DNA of 24,864 nt from an uncultured Caulobacteraceae bacterium (GCA_937967425.1 CALBST010000255.1:1-24864), one strand, 5' to 3'. Positions 15,106-21,918 are shown, counted from the first letter of the stretch. Notes: a model not told the origin generated them from the sequence alone. Numbers and translations: made by a program.

Positions 15106-15212
15106 ACGAGCGGCTGGCCGTTCATCTCGCGATGAAGATTGCCAAAATCGCAGGTCAGATCGCTGGCGCGTCCCAGGTCCTCGGCGAAAGTGAGAACGTT
15201 ATCGGCTCGCAT
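15096..15212 (-). CDS. Lasso peptide precursor A1 (38 aa)
   Basis: A small gene directly upstream of, and overlapping, the B gene. The ATG at 15212 has an excellent AAGGAG (15225-15220) 7 nt upstream. The product has a leader of about 21 residues ending LGRASDLTC and a predicted core of 17 residues, DFGNLHREMNGQPLVWA. The leader's Thr at position -2 and the LG placed seven residues before the cut match the pattern I recall for astexin-1 (LG then KASAETR). With that cut the ring would join Asp1 to Glu8; an Asp as residue 1 is unusual. If the cut were one residue earlier, Cys1-Glu9 would form a nine-residue ring. Hand-calculated neutral monoisotopic mass of the cyclised 17-mer is about 1964.93 Da. 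Confidence 0.85.
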   Translation of the reverse strand: MRADNVLTFAEDLGRASDLTCDFGNLHREMNGQPLVWA

Positions 15213-15337
15213 TGCTCAACTCCTTCTTGAACGCCGCACATTGCAGCGCAGTCAGGCTGAGCGGTTTGAACGCAATTTAGAATTCAATTGACCTCAATAT
15301 TTGGCCGGAAACAGCAAGGCGTTGCGGCCGCCTTGCC
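15213..15337 (-). promoter_or_regulatory. Promoter/leader region of the lasso A1-B-C-D operon
   Basis: This 125-bp gap between the cyclase-ATPase gene and A1 is AT-richer than its surroundings around 15270-15302 and has no coding signal. It contains the element shared with the A2 upstream region and should hold the operon promoter. I cannot assign the -35 and -10 boxes with confidence. Confidence 0.55.
15284..15300 (-). promoter_or_regulatory. Shared lasso-precursor upstream element, copy 1
   Basis: On the coding strand this reads ATATTGAGGTCAATTGA and ends 71 bp before the A1 start. It matches the A2 copy at 15 of 17 positions. It may be a common promoter or an operator for a shared regulator. 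Confidence 0.5.
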
Positions 15338-18004
15338 CTATCCGGCATCCGGGCGAGGCCTGAGGCCAAGCTCGGCGCGTTCAGCGGCAAGCATCACCTG
15401 CTCCGTCGTCTGTTTAAGCTCGCCTGCCGGAAGACCGGACGCTTGCGTCACCGCCTGGGTCAGCCGCGCTGCTTCGGCGAGATTGCCGAGGGCTGCTTCA
15501 GCGTCTGCCAATGCGAGCAAGGTTTGGCGCAGGAGCGGCGCCGCACCCAGCCTGAGCGCCTCGCGGCAAGCGCGTAGTAGGGTGGCCTTCGCCTCAAGCA
15601 AGGCGCCTGTTCTTGTGTCGAGGCGCCCTAGCTCGAGAAACGCCATGAGCTTGCCGCGCAAGTCTCCGGCGGCGTCCGCGACGGCTGCGGCCTCGATCAG
15701 ACGAACACGAGCGGATGGGTATTGCTCGTGGCGCGTCAGTAGACCCGCCTGACGCAACAGCGCCCGGCACATGTGTTGGGCGGACGCCGGTTCTGCGGCC
15801 AGCGCGTCGTTGAGAACCGCATCGGCATGCTCAGCGCGACCTTCGAGCAGCGCCAGGTCCGCCACCGCCAGACGCGCCGCTTGTATCAGCTCGTGAACGC
15901 CGGCGGCCTGAATGGCGCGGTGGGCGCGTTCAAGATTGTCTTGCGCAGCGCGGTTGTCCGACAGCACAATGGCCAGGACGGCGAGCGCAAGATGCGTATA
16001 AGCGAGGCCCCGGATATCTGACGCGTTTTCTCGCCATGCACGCGCGCGCTCGTAAGCGGCGCGCGCCGCCTGATAGTTGCCTTCGATATGTTCGATGTTG
16101 CCGATCGCTTGTTCGGCGTGAGCGAGCGACAGCGGATCCCGGGCGCGGGCCAGAACCGCACTCGCTAAAGACCGCGCCTCACCGAGCGCGCCCAATTGCA
16201 CCAAGCTGTTGGCCTTGAACGCCATCGAACGGACGCTCAAGCCGGGGTCGACGGCAGCCGTGGAAAAGAGTTCCGCCGCCTCTTGGAATTTGAAACCAGC
16301 CGCGAACGCATAGAACAAGGGCTCAGCCGCGAGCCAAGCGATTTCGCTCTCCTGCTCAACCGCAAACGTCCAAGCCGCGCGCAGGTCGGAATAGGATGCG
16401 TTTATGATCGACACGCGCTCCGTCCCGGCTGCCCGTCTGATCCGCGCTAGATAGTGTTGGCAATGTCGTAGGGCGCTTCGCCTCGCCTCCTCGACATTGA
16501 GATCGAGCCGCTCACGCGCGTATTCCTTGATGAGCGGATGAAGTGAAAGCCGTTCGCCATGACGCTCCACCAGGCCGCGCAGTTCAAGATCAGTAAGCGC
16601 GGCCAGTTCGCAGTCGCAGATCGATTGCGCATCCTGATAATCGAAGCTGCCGTAATTGAGCGACAGACGCGCGAGCAGACGCTGGCCGCCAGGGTTCAGC
16701 AAATTCCAGGACTTGGCAAAAACGGCGCGAAGCCCGTCATAGCCGTCATGCGGCTGCAATGCGCTCGACAAGAAGTCGACACTGCCGGCGAGTTCACTGG
16801 CAATGTCGGCCAGCGGGACCACCCGCGCCCAACGCGCCGCGAGCCGCAGCGCTAAGGGTGAGCCAGACACCCTCGTGCTGATGGCTTCGAACAGGCGAGC
16901 CGATGCGGCGTCGAGTTCGTGCGCCGCGCCGATACGGCGTAGTTCATGCGCGAAGTATTGGTAAGCAGGCGAGCCGGCGACGGACGCCACATCGCCTGAC
17001 CCGCAGCGAAGTCCCTGAAGAAGGTGAAGTTCCTCGTGCGCGCCATGCATCGGCGCCCTGCTTGCGGCAAGCACGACGAGGCCTGGGCAAACATCAAGCA
17101 TGCGGTTAACAAAGCCATCGCCGGAGGCGCCGGCCTCGGCATTGTCGATCACGATGAGCGCGCGCTTGTCGCGTAAGAATTCCATCAGCTGCTGGTCGCT
17201 CGCCACCCCAAGCAACGCCGGCAGTGACAGCGCGCGCAGGAGCGCTGCTTGAAGATTATCGCCACCCGGATCGAGCGCCACGAAGACAGCCGTGCGGTCT
17301 TCACTCAATGCATGCGCCGCCGCAAGCGCCAAATGGGTCTTGCCGGCGCCCGCGGGGCCCACAATCGTGAGATGGCGAACCCCGCGCTCGCACAACGCTC
17401 GCAAGATGTCACTGAGGTCGGCGTCCCGCCCGATGAGCGGACCGGTCGCCACGGGCAGGGCAACAGGCTCAAGACTGTGCGAGCGTAAAGGCGGAAAAAT
17501 CGTCCGGCTGAGCCCCTCACCAAGCAAGCCCAAGAGCCGGATTGGGGAGAACACGCCACGGAGCCGTACGGCCCCGAAATCCTCGGTCCAGGCCCCCGCG
17601 GGGAGCGCAAAGGCTTCGCATGCGTCACCGCTCACGACGATCTGGCCGCCCCAGGCGCACGCGGCGATGCGCGATGTTCTGTTGGCGGTTACAGGATCGG
17701 GTGCGCCTGCCTGCCCAATCGGCCCCGCATGCACGCCGATCCGTAGCGCTAAGCCGCCGACCTCCTCGAACGGCTCAGCTTGCATGCGGCGCTGAATGTC
17801 GAGCGCGCACCCCAACACATCGCCCTGCTCAAAAATAGCGAACATTTCATCGCCGATGACATGATCCACACGACCGCCATGGCGCGCCACCGCCGCTTCA
17901 ACGAGCGCCGCTGTTCGAGCCATGGCCGCGCGCATCGCCCGCGCATCCCGCTCCCAGCGCGGCGTACTGTCTTCCACATCGGCAATAAGGTAACCAGCCG
18001 GCAT
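15338..18004 (-). CDS. Cyclase-homology / AAA-type ATPase / TPR regulatory protein
   Basis: An 888-residue protein. Residues about 4-130 are a class III nucleotidyl cyclase homology domain: metal-binding Asp9 in IADVEDST and Asp52 in VIGDEMFAIF, with Asp103, Asn108 and Arg112 in DPVTANRTSR. The purine-specifying Lys four residues before Asp52 is replaced by His48, so activity or specificity is in doubt. About 185-480 is a STAND-type ATPase with Walker A GPAGAGKT (216-223) and Walker B ALIVIDNAEAG. The rest is alpha-helical TPR-like repeat (for example GNYQAARAAYERARAWRE). I see no C-terminal DNA-binding domain. Such proteins are signal-responsive hubs. It lies just upstream of, and in the same direction as, the A1 operon. 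The ATG at 18004 has only a weak GGGG ribosome binding site. Confidence 0.85.
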   Translation of the reverse strand: MPAGYLIADVEDSTPRWERDARAMRAAMARTAALVEAAVARHGGRVDHVIGDEMFAIFEQGDVLGCALDIQRRMQAEPFEEVGGLALRIGVHAGPIGQAGAPDPVTANRTSRIAACAWGGQIVVSGDACEAFALPAGAWTEDFGAVRLRGVFSPIRLLGLLGEGLSRTIFPPLRSHSLEPVALPVATGPLIGRDADLSDILRALCERGVRHLTIVGPAGAGKTHLALAAAHALSEDRTAVFVALDPGGDNLQAALLRALSLPALLGVASDQQLMEFLRDKRALIVIDNAEAGASGDGFVNRMLDVCPGLVVLAASRAPMHGAHEELHLLQGLRCGSGDVASVAGSPAYQYFAHELRRIGAAHELDAASARLFEAISTRVSGSPLALRLAARWARVVPLADIASELAGSVDFLSSALQPHDGYDGLRAVFAKSWNLLNPGGQRLLARLSLNYGSFDYQDAQSICDCELAALTDLELRGLVERHGERLSLHPLIKEYARERLDLNVEEARRSALRHCQHYLARIRRAAGTERVSIINASYSDLRAAWTFAVEQESEIAWLAAEPLFYAFAAGFKFQEAAELFSTAAVDPGLSVRSMAFKANSLVQLGALGEARSLASAVLARARDPLSLAHAEQAIGNIEHIEGNYQAARAAYERARAWRENASDIRGLAYTHLALAVLAIVLSDNRAAQDNLERAHRAIQAAGVHELIQAARLAVADLALLEGRAEHADAVLNDALAAEPASAQHMCRALLRQAGLLTRHEQYPSARVRLIEAAAVADAAGDLRGKLMAFLELGRLDTRTGALLEAKATLLRACREALRLGAAPLLRQTLLALADAEAALGNLAEAARLTQAVTQASGLPAGELKQTTEQVMLAAERAELGLRPRPDAG

Positions 18005-18078
18005 AACCCCGGATCATTAGGTTATGCACCGCCATAATCCAAGCTTTGTTCCGGCGCGCAAAAATGCACCAGCGCCAG

Positions 18079-18094
18079 TGTGACCAATCTCACA
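18079..18094. promoter_or_regulatory. CRP/FNR-type palindrome TGTGA-N6-TCACA
   Basis: A perfect match to the CRP consensus half-sites, TGTGA and TCACA separated by six bases, lies between the divergent cyclase-domain gene and the PAS gene. A further TGTGA half-site lies at 18101-18105. Its centre at 18086.5 is about 42-44 bp before a possible start of transcription near the ATG at 18131, with CACAAT at 18118-18123 as a -10. This is the geometry of a class II CRP-activated promoter. Confidence 0.6.
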
Positions 18095-18130
18095 TAGATT
18101 TGTGACCGCCGCGTCCGCACAATAACCGGC

Positions 18131-18598
18131 ATGGACAGCTGGTCTCTCGCCTCGCCTTTAGCCGGTGAAGCAGCGCTCGCACAGCGAGCGCTTGAAGCGC
18201 TGCAAGTTGCTGTCGCACTGGTCGACAAGCACGGCGTGATCTCGATAGCGAATACACCCTGCCGGCGAATTCTCGCCCGCGCCGAAGATCTTGTCGTGCG
18301 CGAGACCCGCTTAACCAGCACCTGCGAAACCGACGCCCGCGCGCTGCAATCTGCGCTCAATCATGCCCTCGCAGGCCGTAGCGCTAACGCCACAACGACT
18401 GTCTCGCGTAAAGCAGGCGGCCGTTACTCGGTCTGTTTTGTAGCGCTGGCCGGAGCGGCGCCCAACCATTGCCTGGCCATCATTGTGGCGCCTGACGCGG
18501 CGGCGTTCGCCAATCATACATGGCGCTCGCTGTTTGATCTCAGCGACACCGAAATTGCTCTCGCCAGCCGGATCTTGATCAGCGACACGCGCCACTAA
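18131..18598 (+). CDS. PAS-like regulator, LuxR-type HTH apparently truncated
   Basis: A 155-residue protein with an N-terminal PAS-like sensor region (ALEALQVAVALVDKHGVISIANTPCRRILARAEDLVV, then YSVCFVALAG...HCLAIIVAP). The closing FDLSDTEIALASRILI matches the first helix of a LuxR/GerE helix-turn-helix (LTxxExxLxxxL), after which the protein stops at SDTRH. The recognition helices are missing, and none of the three plus-strand frames downstream restores them. So this looks like a regulator shortened by deletion or rearrangement, or less likely a stand-alone sensor. No ribosome binding site is visible; the transcript could be leaderless if driven from the CRP-type site. It converges on precursor A2. 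Confidence 0.6.
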   Translation: MDSWSLASPLAGEAALAQRALEALQVAVALVDKHGVISIANTPCRRILARAEDLVVRETRLTSTCETDARALQSALNHALAGRSANATTTVSRKAGGRYSVCFVALAGAAPNHCLAIIVAPDAAAFANHTWRSLFDLSDTEIALASRILISDTRH

Positions 18599-18679
18599 AA
18601 TCATCACGCCAGCGGCGCCATATTGAAACGGGTTTTGATCGGCCCGGCCGACTTGCTTCGATGTCCGGCGCCGAAATAG

Positions 18680-18706
18680 CGGCGCGCCAGCGTGGCCGGC
18701 GCGCCG
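18680..18706. terminator. GC-rich stem-loop behind precursor A2
   Basis: Perfect 9-bp arms (CGGCGCGCC and GGCGCGCCG) enclose a 9-base loop, 15 bp downstream of the A2 stop. No T tract follows on either strand, so it may be an RNA-stabilising hairpin or a weak terminator between the convergent A2 and PAS genes. Confidence 0.35.
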
Positions 18707-18720
18707 CGGCCGGCACAGAC

Positions 18721-18846
18721 CTACTTATAGAAGAGCGGCTGACCGTTCGGCTCAACGCCGGTGTTGCCGATCGCCAGCGTCAACTCGCTGGCCGCACCAA
18801 GCACCTGCACGGCGCGCGTCTCTTGAGTTTGCGTTTGCCTCTTCAC
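18721..18846 (-). CDS. Second lasso peptide precursor A2 (41 aa, GTG start)
   Basis: A small gene behind gntR. The GTG at 18846 is preceded by a perfect GGAGG (18856-18852) at 5 nt; an in-frame ATG at 18858 lacks such a site. The leader of 24 residues contains KRQTQTQETRAVQV and ends LGAASELTL. The predicted core is AIGNTGVEPNGQPLFYK (17 residues) with Thr at -2 and an Ala1-Glu8 ring. It shares leader pattern, core length, Gly3-Asn4, Glu8 and the NGQPL segment (positions 10-14) with A1, so the two are paralogues. No B or C gene is adjacent, so maturation in trans by the 12.7-15.1 kb enzymes is likely. The hand-calculated neutral mass of the cyclised core is about 1785.90 Da. The codons read cleanly to a TAG at 18721. 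Confidence 0.8.
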   Translation of the reverse strand: MKRQTQTQETRAVQVLGAASELTLAIGNTGVEPNGQPLFYK

Positions 18847-18911
18847 ATTTGCCTCCATTGTCGAACAACTCGACGGCGTCAATGCTGAAACGAGCAGCGG
18901 CTCTTTCCCAC

Positions 18912-18928
18912 TCAATAGACCTCATTAT
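18912..18928 (-). promoter_or_regulatory. Shared lasso-precursor upstream element, copy 2
   Basis: On the coding strand this reads ATAATGAGGTCTATTGA, beginning about 8 bp after the gntR stop and ending 65 bp before the A2 GTG. It differs from the copy upstream of A1 at two of 17 positions. Confidence 0.5.
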
Positions 18929-18936
18929 CTCGCAAC

Positions 18937-19548
18937 CTATTGGCCATTGGGCGGCAGCAGACGAAGCATCGCCCTGTCGCGCAATGCCGCCGCGTGAGCG
19001 GCGCGCCGTGCGAAATAGCGCTGCAAAACGTTGAGCAGTTGGCGCTCGGTTTGCGCAGAGGCAATCGCTGCAAGCTCTTTTGCGCAGCCGGCCATAACGT
19101 CCGGCTCGACGCAGCGGGCCGCATGCAATCGGTCGTCGGCGTTCGCCGCCGCGGCGCGCAATTCGACATTGGCGCCTTGTTCGATCAGTGTGAACATCGC
19201 TCGAGCCGCGTCGGCATAGCTGACGGATGTGTCGGCCTCGCCGATGGGCAACGATATCGTGGCGCTTTCTTTGACTGCAATGCGCGCCAACATCCCGCGC
19301 CACTCGTAAAGCGCCCGCAACCCGGCCTCGCTCCACAGACTAGCGAAGAAACCCCTTGCCGGTCGCGCGGCAATCAAGCCCTCGGCCGCTAACCGCGTCA
19401 GCGCCTCGCGCACCGGCGTTGCGCTCGAACCCATATCGGCGGCGATCCGTGAAACATCCAAGCGCTCATTGAGGCGAAACCCGCCCGCAAGCAGGCGTCG
19501 CCGGAGTTCGAAATAGATTTGTTCGCTGAGCGCTGGATCTGCGGCCAT
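18937..19548 (-). CDS. GntR-family transcriptional regulator (FCD subfamily)
   Basis: A 203-residue regulator. The N-terminal winged helix-turn-helix spans about residues 8-70 (LSEQIYFELRRRLLAGGF, LDVSRIAADMGSSATPVREALTRLAAEGLI). An all-helical FCD-type effector domain follows, with DDRLHAARCVE resembling its metal/ligand-binding D-x-x-x-H. FCD regulators usually sense carboxylic acids or related metabolites. The ATG at 19548 has a TGGAG overlapping the phyH stop, so it is translated with that gene. It is the last regulator before precursor A2 and is a candidate to bind the element just behind its own stop codon. The ligand is not predictable. Confidence 0.85.
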   Translation of the reverse strand: MAADPALSEQIYFELRRRLLAGGFRLNERLDVSRIAADMGSSATPVREALTRLAAEGLIAARPARGFFASLWSEAGLRALYEWRGMLARIAVKESATISLPIGEADTSVSYADAARAMFTLIEQGANVELRAAAANADDRLHAARCVEPDVMAGCAKELAAIASAQTERQLLNVLQRYFARRAAHAAALRDRAMLRLLPPNGQ

Positions 19549-19557
19549 GGCGCTCCA

Positions 19558-20439
19558 CTAGCCGCTCGACGCGGCATAGTGCTCGCGCAATTGCGCCGCG
19601 ATCTCTGGCGTGAGCGCGTCGGCATGAGCGTGAGGCTCGCCGCTGTCGTCTAGCCACCGGATAGGATCTTGCCCCTCCCAGCCGCCAAGATTGGGCCGGT
19701 GCATCTGGTAGCCCAACAAACGCTGCAGACGCTCCGGAAAGCAGCGCACCACCTCCTTTGGGTAGGCCAAAAATTGGTTTTCGTAGCTCTTGAGCCAGCC
19801 TAGGCAATAACTGACGATCACCCCGGTGCGCGGCGCAGCCGATCGATTTGCGCCAGCGCCATGGGTGAGTGAGCCAAGGAAGAGACACGCCGAGCCTTTG
19901 GGCATAATGGCAGCGATGCTCTTAGAAGGATCTTCGCCGCGATCGAGTGCGCGGCGCTGCGAGCCCGGCCAAAGCCGCGTGGCGCCATTGTCTTCGGTGA
20001 AGTCGCTCACCGCCCACATGACATTCAACAGCCACTGACGGCCTTGTGTATCGGCCGGCCACATTTCTTCGTCGCGATGCGGCGCCTGGGCGCGTTCACC
20101 GGGATGAACGCGCGTTGCTTGCGTGAGGTTAAGCTGCACGCAATCGCAGGCCGGGCGCAATAATGCCTCCGCAATCGCTAGAATGCGCGGGTTCAGCACC
20201 AGATGTTGCACGATCGGTGCTTTCGAGAGCAGACCGCCTACGCGCGTCGTGCGCCAGCCATAGAAATCGCCTTCGCAGCGCGGCGTTCGAGCGATCCAGG
20301 GCTCGAGTTCTGTCTCCAACCGGTTCGTTTCATGCGCGTCCAGCACGGCTTCGATAATCAGGTAGCCATCGCGGTCGAGCGCGGCGAGATCGCTCTCAAG
20401 CTCATAGTCGCGCACAGGATAAGGTGCATTCATTGTCAT
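19558..20439 (-). CDS. Phytanoyl-CoA dioxygenase (PhyH) family protein
   Basis: A 2-oxoglutarate/Fe(II) oxygenase of about 293 residues. The iron triad is His121 and Asp123 in APHRDEEMW and His193 in LTHGAGANRS; Arg204 in APRTGV is placed to bind 2-oxoglutarate, so it should be active. I chose ATG 20439, four bases after the AGGGGA ribosome binding site; ATG 20433 is an alternative, and the TTG at 20451 overlaps the luxI stop. It lies between luxI and gntR in a tight run. I recall PhyH-like genes being noted beside luxI/luxR in sphingomonads, but I cannot verify that here. Possible roles are hydroxylating the acyl chain of the homoserine lactone, or an unrelated quorum-controlled metabolite. 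Confidence 0.85.
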   Translation of the reverse strand: MTMNAPYPVRDYELESDLAALDRDGYLIIEAVLDAHETNRLETELEPWIARTPRCEGDFYGWRTTRVGGLLSKAPIVQHLVLNPRILAIAEALLRPACDCVQLNLTQATRVHPGERAQAPHRDEEMWPADTQGRQWLLNVMWAVSDFTEDNGATRLWPGSQRRALDRGEDPSKSIAAIMPKGSACLFLGSLTHGAGANRSAAPRTGVIVSYCLGWLKSYENQFLAYPKEVVRCFPERLQRLLGYQMHRPNLGGWEGQDPIRWLDDSGEPHAHADALTPEIAAQLREHYAASSG

Positions 20440-20447
20440 GGTTCCCC

Positions 20448-21077
20448 TCAAGCTGCGCGCGCCAGATCGCCCGGCATGAAGCGCGTTAGCGGACCGGCAA
20501 GATCGTGGCGCGCCTTCACTTGGCGCAGACCCGCGGAATCGATGTCGGCTACAAAGGCGGCCAATCGTTCACGCCCCACTCTCCGGGCAGGCCCCAACGC
20601 TCTCACCGCCCAGCCCGCCCTTAAAGCGAGCGGCGCAAGCGCTGCGCTTGCGACAAACGTGACTTGCTCGATACCAAACAGCAGACCGGTTTCCATGATC
20701 CCTGCAATGATGCGGCCGAGCATGGCGTGGCGGATCGCCCCATTTGGCGTGCCGGGCGCGGGACAGAATCGGGTCGCTTCCCACACCGCCGGACCCGCTG
20801 GCGGCTTCTCGCTGCAGAGCTGCGGAAAGACTTCACCCAACAGGTGCGGCTGCGTCGTCGGTAATAATCTTGCCGAGGCGCTCACCGGCGCCCGCGGCCC
20901 ATCGGCCTCAATGAGATAAATGGCGTCAGCGCTGTCGTAAGAATCGATTTCGAGGCCGGCGGAGTCTTCCAGACGCCATTTGAGTTCGTCGATAAAAACA
21001 GTTTTGCGCTGGCGATGCATTTCCATCAGCGCATGATGAAAGTGACGCCGGTTCTCCGCGGTGATGATGTGAATCAT
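20448..21077 (-). CDS. luxI-like: Acyl-homoserine-lactone synthase (LuxI family)
   Basis: A 209-residue autoinducer synthase making an acyl-homoserine lactone from S-adenosylmethionine and an acyl donor. The invariant family residues are present at their usual positions: Arg24, Phe28, Trp34, Asp45, Asp48, Arg70, Phe84, Glu100 and Arg103 (KTVFIDELKWRLE, LEIDSYDSADAIYLI, WEATRFCP). Thus it should be active; acyl chain length is not predictable. The ATG at 21077 has GGGAG 8 nt upstream. It lies about 100 bp downstream of luxR on the same strand and 8 bp upstream of the phyH start. Its own promoter, if any, lies in 21078-21183. Confidence 0.93.
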   Translation of the reverse strand: MIHIITAENRRHFHHALMEMHRQRKTVFIDELKWRLEDSAGLEIDSYDSADAIYLIEADGPRAPVSASARLLPTTQPHLLGEVFPQLCSEKPPAGPAVWEATRFCPAPGTPNGAIRHAMLGRIIAGIMETGLLFGIEQVTFVASAALAPLALRAGWAVRALGPARRVGRERLAAFVADIDSAGLRQVKARHDLAGPLTRFMPGDLARAA

Positions 21078-21183
21078 GATCGACGCTCCCTGTTGGCGAG
21101 CGCAGACGCTGATCCGTTCGTGCGCGGAGCGAAAGAGGCACGTTTGCGTCTATTGACAAATCGTGCTCATGCGTTCTTGCGCC

Positions 21184-21918
21184 TCAATTTGCCACATCGT
21201 CCATCTTCAGTTCGCCATCCCGCAGGGCGCGTACAAAAGCCTGCATGCGTGTGGCGACGCCGTATTTGCGCATGGTTCTACGCACCGTGTTGTGAATTGT
21301 GTGCTCACTCACGCCGAGAATGACGCTGATCTCGAAATCGGTCTTGCCGCGCGCAATCAGTTCAAGGCACTGGCGCTCCCTGGGTCCGAGACGAGGCCGA
21401 TCCAGTGGCGCTGCCTTGAGCAGGAGCCTGCGCGCACTCTCGTGGGCATAGACTGCATACCAATGGGCGTCACGCACGCTCAGGGGGTCGATGCCATCTG
21501 GACCAATGGCCAAGGAACACGACGCTGGCAAAGCATCAGGTGCGTGGATCGGCACAGTGAATCCGTCCAATAATCCCGCATCTGCGGCTTCGTTCAGGAT
21601 GTCGAGCTGATCGTCGTCGAGACCACTTCGAAATCGCCAGTCCGACCACTGGAAAGGAAGCACCTGAAGGCGCGCAGCGAGAAACACCGGATCGCGTGCA
21701 GCGTAACCGCGCGTGCTGAAGCGCTCCAACCAGATTTTCGGGTAATTCACCATCATGACCGCCCCGCACGGCGGCCTTAAGGGGTCGACGTGAGATGCGC
21801 ATGCGGCATACGGAAAGCCGAGTGCCCGCACTTCTCGCATGAAGCGTTCGCTGATCTCGTCAACGCTCGATGCCTTGTCGCAGAACTCCGCAAATGACCA
21901 GTTGATGCGCGCTTGCAT
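21184..21918 (-). CDS. luxR-like: LuxR-family autoinducer-binding transcriptional regulator
   Basis: A quorum-sensing regulator of about 244 residues. The N-terminal autoinducer-binding domain has NYPKIWLERFSTRGYAARDPV, carrying the conserved Trp, Tyr and Asp-Pro, and PFQWSDW with a second conserved Trp. The C-terminal LuxR HTH reads LGPRERQCLELIARGKTDFEISVILGVSEHTIHNTVRRTMRKYG in continuous order, here about residues 177-220. I chose ATG 21918 with GAGG about 9 nt upstream over the GTG at 21960, which has no ribosome binding site. It is the natural partner of the LuxI protein encoded just downstream and probably controls luxI-phyH-gntR and perhaps A2. Confidence 0.92.
   Translation of the reverse strand: MQARINWSFAEFCDKASSVDEISERFMREVRALGFPYAACASHVDPLRPPCGAVMMVNYPKIWLERFSTRGYAARDPVFLAARLQVLPFQWSDWRFRSGLDDDQLDILNEAADAGLLDGFTVPIHAPDALPASCSLAIGPDGIDPLSVRDAHWYAVYAHESARRLLLKAAPLDRPRLGPRERQCLELIARGKTDFEISVILGVSEHTIHNTVRRTMRKYGVATRMQAFVRALRDGELKMDDVAN

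Noticed and set aside
18858..18915. TTG at 18915 or ATG at 18858 as the start of precursor A2
   Set aside because: The GTG at 18846 has a perfect GGAGG at ideal distance and gives a leader of normal length; the others lack such a site.
18752..19336. 194-codon minus-strand frame overlapping gntR and A2
   Set aside because: It runs out of frame through the convincing GntR and A2 genes and has an Arg-rich, motif-free product.
21090..21105. CTG-N10-CAG spacing resembling a lux box upstream of luxI
   Set aside because: The inner bases are not palindromic and the sequence overlaps the luxI ribosome binding site, while lux boxes normally sit near the -35 region.
21143..21160. TTTG-N10-CAAA partial palindrome between luxR and luxI
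   Set aside because: Only the outer four bases pair and no similar site is seen upstream of luxR, so it is not enough to call an operator.
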